In this document: positions 6,663 through 13,007 of the stretch, one piece after another
How the letters are laid out: the number at the start of each line of letters is the position of its first letter
Position numbering within the stretch: position 1 is the stretch's first letter
Source: Mariprofundaceae bacterium
Lineage (GTDB): Bacteria; Pseudomonadota; Zetaproteobacteria; Mariprofundales; Mariprofundaceae
DNA: 13,007 nt
Direction of reading: 5' to 3'
Assembly: GCA_030950975.1 (NCBI GenBank)
Contig: JAUZQL010000001.1
Span: 1-13,007, forward strand
Translations under genes and position numbers: made by a program
The notes under the pieces: generated by a model
The model's input: only the letters and a program-made list of their open reading frames with translations
The model's database searches: none
What the model was told of the DNA's origin: nothing

Positions 6663-8781
6663 ATTGCAAGTTGATGTGGCGGTTTTTGCCCCACTTCGCA
6701 TGTTGTTTTCTTATCAATGGGTGGCTGCATTGGGCGAGCCGATGGTAGGGATTCGTGTGCAAGTCCCGTTAGGTGCTTCGTATCGATTGGGTGTTGTTTG
6801 CTCGATTCAACGCAAGACGCATGATTCACCCTTAAAAAACGTGCATGATCGTTTGGATATCATGCCTTTGTATGATGCAACGTATCAAAGGTGGTTAAAA
6901 CGTGCAGGGCGTTATTATTTATCCCCTGAAGGACAGGTTTGGGAAATGGGTTTGGCATGGGCTCAGGAAAATAAGCGACGTTTTCGCTGTGTTCACCCTG
7001 ATATTTTACAGACGTATGATGCTGATTTGGCAGCCGTTTTTAAGACCAAAGCCGCATTATCATGGTCAACTATCATGCGACGTATGCAAGAAAAATTTCC
7101 TTGTTATCGTTTGTTGCAAGCTGTGCAAGGTGGTGATATTGAACTTGCTCTGCATCCGTTAAAAAACAATGAGGCAGCTTCCAAACTGCAAGAAGACCGT
7201 CCCAAGCGTTTGCGACCTATTCAACGCAGTTCTGTCGCAAAGATTCTTAAGGCAAGAAAAAAATTCCAACCTTTTTTACTGTTTGGTGTAACGGGTTCAG
7301 GGAAAACAGAAGTTTATTTAAAAGCCGCTGAAGCTTTGGTGAAACAAGGGCAACAAGTGCTAATTTTAGTGCCTGAAATTGGTTTAACCCCCATGTGGTT
7401 AGCACGTTTATCACAGCGTTTTGAATCCTTGATGACATGGCATTCGGCGATGCCTGATGTTGAACGGATTGTTGTGCGATCAAAATTAAATAGCTTGGAT
7501 GTATTGATTGGCACACGTTCAGCACTTTTTCTTCCATTGCCACGTTTAAATTTGATTGTTGTCGATGAAGAACATGACACATCCTTCAAACAACATGATG
7601 GTGTTGCTTATTCTGCACGAGATATGGCACTGCTGTTGGCGCAAGAAAAAAAAATCCCTGTCGTTTTAGGTTCAGCGACCCCCAGTTTAGAAAATTGGCG
7701 ACAAGTCAATTTGGGGCATATGCAACTCTTAGAAATGCCTGAACGAATTTCAGGTTATGCTGCCATTCATCCCGACATTGTGGATATGCGTGGAAATCAT
7801 GCTGTGTTATCGGATACTTTGATTCAAGCTTTGTCGGATACGAAAAAAGCCAAGCAACAATCCATTCTTTTTCTTAATCGACGGGGTTATGCACCTGCCT
7901 TGCAATGTTCTGCCTGTGGTTTTGTGCCTGAATGTCAGGCTTGCTCCTTACGCTTAACCTTACATCGACAAAAAGGGGAATTACGTTGTCATAGCTGTGC
8001 TTATGTGCGCCGTGTACCTCGTATTTGTGAAAACTGTGGGGAAGATGCCTTGTTGCCTTTGGGTATGGGTACAGAGAAAATTGAAGAAGTCTTACAGCAA
8101 CATTTGCCAAATTTATCGTTTGCACGCTTTGATCGAGATATGGTGCGTACACAAACCCAATTACAAGATACCTTGCAAGCCTTTGCTGATGGTGCATTGG
8201 ATTGTCTGATTGGTACGCAGATGTTGGTGAAAGGGCATCATTTTCCAAATGTAACTTTGGTGGGTGTCGTCAATGCCGATTTGGGACTCAACTTACCTGA
8301 TTTTCGGGCAGGCGAACGTTGGTGGCAACAAATGACCCAAGTCATGGGTAGAGCAGGGCGTGGCGAACATGCAGGTCGTGTTGTCATTCAAACATGCAAT
8401 CCTGATGTATCGTTGCTAGCACGTTTAGGTGATGTCGATGCCCGTGTCACCTTGGATGAGGAAACTGCCTTGCGCAAAGAATTGTCCTTTCCACCGTTTG
8501 GACGTTGGGTACGCATTGTATTTTCATCACCCGACAGAGATAAGGCAGATAAAGCAGCAGCAATGATGGCAGAGCGGATACGAACATGGGAAGGTATTCA
8601 AGTCGGTGGGCCGATGGCGTGTGCGATGGAAAAAATAGCCCATCGCTTTCGTGTCGAACTATTGATTCGTGATGCTTCACGAAAAATACTACCGTGGAAG
8701 CTTGCACCCTTATTGAATCAGTTACGCATACCATCAGGGGTGAGGCGGCATATCGATGTTGATCCACAGGATATGATGTAG
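6655..8781 (+). CDS. priA: Primosomal protein N' (PriA replication-restart helicase)
   Basis: 3'-5' DNA helicase that recognises abandoned forks and reloads the replisome. The product is 708 residues; E. coli PriA is 732. Order seen: 3'-binding domain with VDVAVFAPL and the GIRVQVPLG strand near the N-terminus, Walker A GVTGSGKT at 211-218, Walker B DEEH at 304-307, GSATPS, then the two-zinc cysteine cluster at 418, 421, 427, 430, 445, 448, 458 and 461 (all eight present). Next come GTQMLVKGHHFPNV and QVMGRAGRG, and the family's C-terminal IDVDPQDMM. No ATG fits the N-terminus. The reported start is a TTG at 6655, overlapping rnc by eight bases; a TTG at 6664 is also possible. An AAGG at 6648-6651 is close to the first (3 bases) and far from the second (12 bases), so the start is uncertain. 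Placement after rnc is not the E. coli arrangement. Confidence 0.96.
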   Translation: MTELQVDVAVFAPLRMLFSYQWVAALGEPMVGIRVQVPLGASYRLGVVCSIQRKTHDSPLKNVHDRLDIMPLYDATYQRWLKRAGRYYLSPEGQVWEMGLAWAQENKRRFRCVHPDILQTYDADLAAVFKTKAALSWSTIMRRMQEKFPCYRLLQAVQGGDIELALHPLKNNEAASKLQEDRPKRLRPIQRSSVAKILKARKKFQPFLLFGVTGSGKTEVYLKAAEALVKQGQQVLILVPEIGLTPMWLARLSQRFESLMTWHSAMPDVERIVVRSKLNSLDVLIGTRSALFLPLPRLNLIVVDEEHDTSFKQHDGVAYSARDMALLLAQEKKIPVVLGSATPSLENWRQVNLGHMQLLEMPERISGYAAIHPDIVDMRGNHAVLSDTLIQALSDTKKAKQQSILFLNRRGYAPALQCSACGFVPECQACSLRLTLHRQKGELRCHSCAYVRRVPRICENCGEDALLPLGMGTEKIEEVLQQHLPNLSFARFDRDMVRTQTQLQDTLQAFADGALDCLIGTQMLVKGHHFPNVTLVGVVNADLGLNLPDFRAGERWWQQMTQVMGRAGRGEHAGRVVIQTCNPDVSLLARLGDVDARVTLDEETALRKELSFPPFGRWVRIVFSSPDRDKADKAAAMMAERIRTWEGIQVGGPMACAMEKIAHRFRVELLIRDASRKILPWKLAPLLNQLRIPSGVRRHIDVDPQDMM

Positions 8782-8809
8782 TGGTATCACACCATCATTG
8801 AAATATGAC

Positions 8810-8844
8810 ACGATTCGCCCCACCAAAAAGGCGAGGCGAATCGT
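8810..8844. terminator. Inverted repeat between convergent priA and htpG, probable two-way terminator
   Basis: A perfect 10-bp inverted repeat, ACGATTCGCC (8810-8819) and GGCGAATCGT (8835-8844), with a 15-base loop. It lies 28 bases after the priA stop and 26 bases from the htpG stop, so it is centred between the gene ends. A second GGCGA at 8830-8834 offers an alternative five-pair stem with 8815-8819. Neither side has a convincing run of T after the stem, so classical intrinsic termination may be weak; protection of the 3' ends of both mRNAs is another possible role. Confidence 0.6.
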
Positions 8845-8870
8845 AATCATACATTCTTAATTTAGCTGTG

Positions 8871-10769
8871 TTAAATCAATAAAGCATTAATTTTACGGAC
8901 AAAACCAGCTGGATCTTCAGGTAATGCACCTTCAGCTAACATGGCTTGATCAAACAAAATATCTGCATAATCAGCAACATCAGATTCAGATTCCAAGGCT
9001 GCTAAACGTTGAATCAAGGCATGTTCAGGGTTGATTTCTAAAATTGGTTGTACAGAAGGAATATCTTGCCCTGCTTGTTTTAAAATACGTTCCATATTGC
9101 CTGTCATGTCAAACTGATCAGATACCAAGCAGGCAGGTGATTCAGTCAAACGATCCGTGACACGAACATCTTTGACCTTTTCACCCAAAGCAGCTTTCAG
9201 CTTCTCAACAACAGGTTCAGCAGATTTAACTGCTTCATCATGTTCTTTTTTATCTTCTTCAGCATTGTCACCCAATTTGGATAAATCTAATTCACCTTTG
9301 GCAATGGATTGAAGTTTCTTACCATCAAATTCAGTCAAGTGTGATGTTAGCCATTCGTCAATACGATCGGATAATAATAAGACTTCAATACCTTTTTTGC
9401 GGAATACTTCCAAATGAGGGCTATGTTTCGCTGCCGCTAAGGTATCAGCAGTGATATAGTAGATGGTATCTTGGTTTTCAACCATACGTTCAACATAGCT
9501 TTCCAAAGAAACGGTTTGTTCATCGCTTTGTGTGCTTGAAAAACGCAATAATTTAGCAATACGATCACGGTTCGCATTGTCTTCAATAATACCTTCTTTC
9601 AAGCAGTTACCAAATTCTTTCCAAGCAACAGCATAATCAGTATTTTCGTCACTGGCTTGTTTCGCCATATCTTCAAACATGCCTAAAATACGTTTGGTCG
9701 CACCTTTTTTCATGGCGCTCATAGCTGAGCTTTGTTGTAAAATTTCACGTGATACATTCAATGGCAAATCATTGGTGTCCATGATTCCGCGTACAAAACG
9801 CAAATAACGTGGCAATAAATCTTCCGTAGCTTCAGAAATAAAGACACGGCGAACATAAAGTTTTACGCCATGTTTGGCTTCAGCTTGCCATAAATCAAAG
9901 GGCGCACGCTTTGGTAGATACAAAAGCAAGGTGTATTCATACTTACCTTCAAGCTTTTGATGTAAGCGTGCCAAAGGATCTTCAAAATCATGACCGATAT
10001 GTTTATAAAAATTATTATAATCTTCATCAGATAATTCAGATTTAGGGCGTGTCCAAAGGGCAGAAGCTTGATTCACTGTTTCAATATCAGCAGGTTTTTC
10101 TTCTTCACCTTCTTCAACAGGTTTAGGCGTACCCAACATGCGAATAGGGAAAGGGATGTGATCCGCATACTTATGAATGATTGAGGTTAAGCGAAAATGT
10201 TCTAAAAATTCATCCGCATTGTCGCGTAAATGCAACACAATTTCTGTACCACGGGTTTCTTTTTCAACCGTTTCAATGTTATATTCACCGTCACCAGCAG
10301 ATTCCCAACGTACACCATGGGCATGTTCTAAACCAGCGCGACGCGTAGTCACAACCACTTTATCAGCCACTAAAAACGCTGAATAAAAACCAACGCCAAA
10401 TTGACCAATCAAATGGGCATCTTGCTCTTGATCACCTGATAATTGACCAAAAAATTCTTTGGTACCTGAACGTGCAATTGTACCAATATTAGCAATCACT
10501 TCATCACGATTCATACCAATACCATTATCACGAATGGTAATGGTGCGTGCATCTTTATCGGCTTCAATATACACATGAAGATCAGAATCACCTTCATACA
10601 AAGCATCATCTTTGGTGGCCTCAAAACGTAATTTATCGGCTGCATCAGATGCATTGGAAATCAATTCACGTAAAAAGATTTCTTTATTGGAATAAAGGGA
10701 GTGAATCATCAAGTCGAGGAGTTGTTTTACCTCGGTTTGAAAGACGTGCGTTTCTTTACTTGCTGTCAT
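8871..10769 (-). CDS. htpG: Chaperone protein HtpG (bacterial Hsp90)
   Basis: ATP-dependent dimeric cytosolic chaperone that remodels client proteins, often with DnaK. It is 632 residues, near the E. coli length of 624, and lacks the eukaryotic MEEVD tail. The N-terminal GHKL ATPase shows Glu35 and Asn39 in ELISNASDAADKLRFEA, DNGIGM at 81-86, and the lid and glycine motif GQFGVGFYSAF at 122-132. A short charged linker (VEEGEEEKPAD) precedes the middle domain, which carries the catalytic-loop motif LNVSREILQQS. The C-terminal dimerisation domain is complete. AGGAGA just before the ATG (10775-10780) is a strong ribosome binding site and fixes the start. The gene stands alone on the minus strand, convergent with priA and divergent from era, with a sigma-32-like promoter upstream, as expected for a heat-shock gene. 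Confidence 0.98.
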   Translation of the reverse strand: MTASKETHVFQTEVKQLLDLMIHSLYSNKEIFLRELISNASDAADKLRFEATKDDALYEGDSDLHVYIEADKDARTITIRDNGIGMNRDEVIANIGTIARSGTKEFFGQLSGDQEQDAHLIGQFGVGFYSAFLVADKVVVTTRRAGLEHAHGVRWESAGDGEYNIETVEKETRGTEIVLHLRDNADEFLEHFRLTSIIHKYADHIPFPIRMLGTPKPVEEGEEEKPADIETVNQASALWTRPKSELSDEDYNNFYKHIGHDFEDPLARLHQKLEGKYEYTLLLYLPKRAPFDLWQAEAKHGVKLYVRRVFISEATEDLLPRYLRFVRGIMDTNDLPLNVSREILQQSSAMSAMKKGATKRILGMFEDMAKQASDENTDYAVAWKEFGNCLKEGIIEDNANRDRIAKLLRFSSTQSDEQTVSLESYVERMVENQDTIYYITADTLAAAKHSPHLEVFRKKGIEVLLLSDRIDEWLTSHLTEFDGKKLQSIAKGELDLSKLGDNAEEDKKEHDEAVKSAEPVVEKLKAALGEKVKDVRVTDRLTESPACLVSDQFDMTGNMERILKQAGQDIPSVQPILEINPEHALIQRLAALESESDVADYADILFDQAMLAEGALPEDPAGFVRKINALLI

Positions 10770-10774
10770 TGTTT

Positions 10775-10780
10775 TCTCCT
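10775..10780 (-). promoter_or_regulatory. Strong ribosome binding site of htpG
   Basis: AGGAGA on the minus strand, five bases before the htpG ATG. It is one of the best Shine-Dalgarno matches in the window, in keeping with high expression on heat shock. Confidence 0.8.
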
Positions 10781-10806
10781 AGTCAGAAAAGGGTGAAGTG
10801 ACGCAT

Positions 10807-10839
10807 TAGATAAGGGTTTTCAGGGTAGGTTTCAAGGGG
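10807..10839 (-). promoter_or_regulatory. Sigma-32-like heat-shock promoter of htpG
   Basis: Read on the minus strand, CCCCTTGAA (10839-10831) carries the whole sigma-32 -35 core CTTGAA with its preceding Cs. After a 15-base spacer comes CCTTATCTA (10815-10807), which matches the -10 consensus CCCCATNTA at six of eight fixed positions. The spacing is in the usual range. Transcription would start near 10800, giving a leader of about 30 bases before the htpG ATG. I looked for a CIRCE (HrcA) repeat and saw none. Confidence 0.7.
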
Positions 10840-10918
10840 TATATTGATATTCCATCAAAAGAACACAGATTAGCGCCCATATTTAGTCTCCATATTTGAA
10901 TAAGCTCAAAAGGAATTT

Positions 10919-11824
10919 ATGACAACAACAAACTTTCGCTGTGGTACTGTGGCTCTTTTAGGGCGACCCAATGTAGGAAAATCCACATTGATGAATTATA
11001 TTATTGGTGTGAAAGTCGCTATTGTGACACCCAAACCACAAACCACACGCCATCGCATCTTGGGCATCCATAGTGATGAACAAACACAAATGATTTTTGT
11101 TGATACACCGGGTATCCATCAAAGTGATCAACAATTAAATCGTAATATGGTACGTGTCGCCTATGCAGCAGCAGAAGAAGCCGACGTATTGGCAATCATG
11201 CAAGATTGTACACAGCCCTTGGATCGTGGAACACGCGCTTTAATTGAGCGTTTTTCCGATGGTCGTTTAACACAGCCACGTATTCATATTCTCAATAAAG
11301 TAGATCGTGCCAATAAAGATAAGTTATTGCCACGTTTGGAATTGATGCAACAACTCGACCCCAAAGCTAAGGCATATATTCCGATTTCCGCACGCAAAGG
11401 CAAACAAGTGGATGCGATGCTGCAAGAATTGACCTTGCACTTACCCGAACGTGAGGCGATGTATGATTTGGATTCGTTTACAGATCAAAGCCAACGTCAA
11501 CTGGTTGCTGAATATGTGCGAGAACAAGTGTTTTTATCCATGCATCAAGAAATACCTTTTCAAACAGCCGTTGATATTGAGCAATTTACAGATGTAGGGA
11601 ATGGAAAAATTGAAATTGAAGCTGTCATTTTGGTGGGTAGTAAACGCCATAAACCAATGTTAATTGGACGTGGTGGCGAAAGCATGAAACGTATAGGTAT
11701 TAAAGCCCGTGAAGGTTTAGAACAACTATTGGATTGTAAAATTAATTTAAAACTATGGGTCAAAGTCGATCCTAACTGGTTCAATAATCCAGCGAAGTTG
11801 TTTGATTTAGGTTTGGATGGCTGA
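10919..11824 (+). CDS. era: GTPase Era, 16S rRNA-binding 30S assembly factor
   Basis: Essential GTPase that binds the 3' end of 16S rRNA and helps 30S maturation, at the membrane and in the cytosol. The 301-residue length equals the E. coli protein. G domain: G1 GRPNVGKS at 15-22, effector region TPKPQTTRHRI at 37-47, G3 DTPG at 62-65, G4 NKVD at 126-129 and G5 SARKG. The C-terminal KH domain has the QEIPFQTAV entry and the RNA-binding loop in LIGRGGESMKRI. AGGAA at 10911-10915 supports the ATG. The gene is the first of an era-recO-pdxJ set and overlaps recO by eight bases. In many Gammaproteobacteria era directly follows and overlaps rnc; here priA and htpG separate them, so era must have its own promoter. 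Confidence 0.98.
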   Translation: MTTTNFRCGTVALLGRPNVGKSTLMNYIIGVKVAIVTPKPQTTRHRILGIHSDEQTQMIFVDTPGIHQSDQQLNRNMVRVAYAAAEEADVLAIMQDCTQPLDRGTRALIERFSDGRLTQPRIHILNKVDRANKDKLLPRLELMQQLDPKAKAYIPISARKGKQVDAMLQELTLHLPEREAMYDLDSFTDQSQRQLVAEYVREQVFLSMHQEIPFQTAVDIEQFTDVGNGKIEIEAVILVGSKRHKPMLIGRGGESMKRIGIKAREGLEQLLDCKINLKLWVKVDPNWFNNPAKLFDLGLDG

Positions 11825-12491
11825 ACAACATGATGAGGCCTTGCTGTTAAGATGTATTCCTTACAGTGAATCCTCATTAATCTGTCACTTTCTCACCAAA
11901 AAACATGGAAAAATAAGTTTAATGGCACGCGGTGCTAGGCGATTAAAAAGCCCTTTTCGATCAGCCTTGTTCCCGTTGTATGATCTTCACATTCATTGGC
12001 AGGAAGGTCGGACGGGCATGGGGCAATTACGCTCTATTCAGCGGCATCAATGTTTATTGAATGAAGCGGATGCTTTGTTGGGGCTGGAACTTTTAGCCAA
12101 TATTCAACACCTGTTTCAAGAAAGTGATGAGCATGCCTTCCAAATGGTACATGAAGCATTGTTCTGCATCTCAGAACGTGGCGGACAGGAAGGTTTATGT
12201 ATGGGTGTTTGGCTTTGTTTGAAATATACAGGTTGCTTGGGAGAGTTGTTTCATTGTTGGCATTGTGGTCAGGAAACGATGGGTAACATGCTGTGGAAAG
12301 CAGATCAGTTGGTTTGCTTGAATTGTGCAACAACAGGCTTAGCTGTCTCCATAGGTTTAAGAAAAAGTATGCATGCAATTTTTCAACATAACCATGTCCA
12401 TTTGAATCAAGCTGATTTAAAAACATGGCAAACTATCATTGGGCTTTTATTGCATGAACATCGTATTAAAGTTTCAGAAAGTTTTTTGTAA
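11817..12491 (+). CDS. recO: DNA repair protein RecO
   Basis: Mediator that, with RecR, loads RecA onto SSB-coated DNA in the RecF pathway. It is 224 residues, within the short end of the family (E. coli 242). The N-terminal OB-fold shows the typical EALLLRCIPYSESSLICHFLT start and KHGKISLMARGARR at about residues 29-42. The central helical domain has ALLGLELLANIQHLF. A zinc-binding pair of CxxC motifs is present at Cys147/Cys150 and Cys167/Cys170, which E. coli RecO lacks but many other RecO proteins have. The ATG at 11817 overlaps the end of era by eight bases, so translation is probably coupled. The pdxJ ribosome binding site overlaps its stop codon. The sequence is divergent, as usual for RecO, but motifs and synteny agree. 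Confidence 0.94.
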   Translation: MAEQHDEALLLRCIPYSESSLICHFLTKKHGKISLMARGARRLKSPFRSALFPLYDLHIHWQEGRTGMGQLRSIQRHQCLLNEADALLGLELLANIQHLFQESDEHAFQMVHEALFCISERGGQEGLCMGVWLCLKYTGCLGELFHCWHCGQETMGNMLWKADQLVCLNCATTGLAVSIGLRKSMHAIFQHNHVHLNQADLKTWQTIIGLLLHEHRIKVSESFL

Positions 12492-12495
12492 GGAG
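12490..12495 (+). promoter_or_regulatory. Ribosome binding site of pdxJ overlapping the recO stop
   Basis: AAGGAG begins inside the recO TAA stop (12489-12491) and lies ten bases before the pdxJ ATG at 12506. The overlap suggests that ribosomes ending on recO can start on pdxJ. Confidence 0.8.
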
Positions 12496-12505
12496 TATAT
12501 ATACT

Positions 12506-13007
12506 ATGCATTTGGGTGTTAATATTGATCATGTGGCGACATTGCGCCAAGCACGTTTAACCACATATCCCGATCCTCTGGCTGCAGCTCGTTTATGTAT
12601 TGAAGCTGGTGCAGACGGTATCACAGCGCATTTAAGAGAGGATCGTCGTCATATTCAAGATGCAGATATGGAAGCTTTGGCGGCGATGGCAAAAGCAGGT
12701 GAGTTGCATTTAAATATGGAAATGGCAGTGACCGATGAAATGGTAAGCATTGCTTGTCGTTTAAAACCTCAAGCGGTGTGTCTTGTACCAGAAAAACGTG
12801 AAGAACTTACCACAGAGGGCGGTTTAAATGTCGCAGAGCATGAATCTCGTATGCAAGAAGCCGTGGCAAAACTTTCCGATGCAGGGTGCCGTGTTTCTAT
12901 GTTTATCGATCCTGACAAAGCACAAATAGCGGCCTCTCATCGCATTGGCGCTGCGGTTGTTGAACTTCACACTGGGCATTTTGCCAATTTAAGCGGTGAG
13001 CCTCAGA
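12506..13007 (+). CDS. pdxJ: Pyridoxine 5'-phosphate synthase, N-terminal part (cut by window edge)
   Basis: Condenses 1-deoxy-D-xylulose 5-phosphate with 3-amino-2-oxopropyl phosphate to pyridoxine 5'-phosphate, the last ring-forming step of the DXP-dependent vitamin B6 pathway. The first 167 codons are present, about two thirds of the usual 240-residue TIM-barrel protein; the rest lies beyond position 13007. I translated it by hand. Seen: GVNIDHVATLRQAR at residues 4-17, AHLREDRRHI with His42, LNMEMA with Glu72 (family acid/base residue), CLVPEKREELTTEGG, SMFIDPD and ELHTGHFAN. There is no frameshift in the visible part. AAGGAG at 12490-12495 supports the ATG. It is the third gene of the era-recO-pdxJ group; in many relatives acpS follows, which cannot be checked here. 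Confidence 0.97.
   Translation, partial: MHLGVNIDHVATLRQARLTTYPDPLAAARLCIEAGADGITAHLREDRRHIQDADMEALAAMAKAGELHLNMEMAVTDEMVSIACRLKPQAVCLVPEKREELTTEGGLNVAEHESRMQEAVAKLSDAGCRVSMFIDPDKAQIAASHRIGAAVVELHTGHFANLSGEPQ

Larger units (their letters stand above)
10770..10918. other. Divergent intergenic region between htpG and era
   Basis: 149 bases holding the htpG promoter and leader on the left and the start region of the era operon on the right. On the era side there is TTGATA at 10844-10849 but no good -10 at normal spacing. There is also a direct repeat CCATATTT (10877-10884 and 10890-10897, period 13), a small stem TTTGA/TCAAA, and then AGGAA at 10911-10915 before the era ATG. I cannot name a confident promoter for era, although one must be here or overlap htpG. 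Confidence 0.6.

Noticed and set aside
7874..8248. 124-codon minus-strand frame inside priA
   Set aside because: It covers the zinc-binding and helicase region of priA, which clearly codes on the plus strand; shadow frame.
10547..10801. Plus-strand 84-codon frame opposite the start of htpG
   Set aside because: It is antisense to the conserved ATPase domain and covers the htpG ribosome binding site; no sign of coding.
10844..10872. TTGATA as -35 of a sigma-70 promoter for era
   Set aside because: The hexamers at 16-18 base spacing (CAGATT, AGATTA, GATTAG) are poor -10 matches, so I did not list it as a promoter.
10770..10918. CIRCE element for HrcA control of htpG
   Set aside because: No TTAGCACTC-N9-GAGTGCTAA-like repeat is present; TTAGCGCC has no matching second arm.
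12034..12426. 130-codon open frame on the minus strand inside recO
   Set aside because: It lies wholly within a well-supported gene, resembles no known protein, and has no recognisable start context.
1..13007. A mobile element, defence system or CRISPR array
   Set aside because: All space is filled by conserved single-copy housekeeping genes with short gaps; I saw no transposase, integrase, spaced repeats or long inverted repeats.

Overview
The window is chromosomal housekeeping DNA from an AT-leaning member of the Pseudomonadota. The order lepA-lepB-(DUF4845-type gene)-rnc ... era-recO-pdxJ is the classical gamma/betaproteobacterial arrangement. IlvD and HtpG closely resemble the gammaproteobacterial proteins. 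A gammaproteobacterium, or a sister lineage such as the Zetaproteobacteria, fits best, but the sequence read by eye does not settle the genus. I see no insertion sequences, phage genes, CRISPR arrays, tRNA or rRNA genes, and no broken genes.

Layout. Positions 20-8781 carry eight closely packed plus-strand genes: ilvD, a spermidine-synthase-like SAM protein, an unrecognised 137-residue protein, lepA, lepB, a DUF4845-type membrane protein, rnc and priA. Gaps are at most about 32 bases and the last three genes overlap or nearly so, so this looks like one operon or a few transcripts read through. A perfect 10-bp inverted repeat (8810-8844) sits between the convergent priA and htpG genes and is the likely shared terminator. 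htpG (8871-10769) is on the minus strand and has a good heat-shock (sigma-32-like) promoter. A 149-bp divergent intergenic region separates it from a second plus-strand operon, era-recO-pdxJ, which runs off the right edge.

How the genes work together. lepA (translating-ribosome GTPase), rnc (rRNA processing) and era (30S assembly GTPase) serve ribosome function. lepB processes secreted precursors. priA and recO serve replication restart and recombinational repair. pdxJ makes pyridoxine 5'-phosphate, and ilvD makes branched-chain amino-acid precursors. Compared with the familiar rnc-era-recO-pdxJ operon, this genome has priA plus the opposite-strand htpG between rnc and era, so era has lost its usual coupling to rnc.

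No clearly new biological system is present. The points most worth a second look are an Asn in place of a metal-binding Asp in RNase III, the unrecognised gene between the SAM protein and lepA, the apparent lack of a Shine-Dalgarno sequence at lepA, and the heat-shock promoter of htpG.
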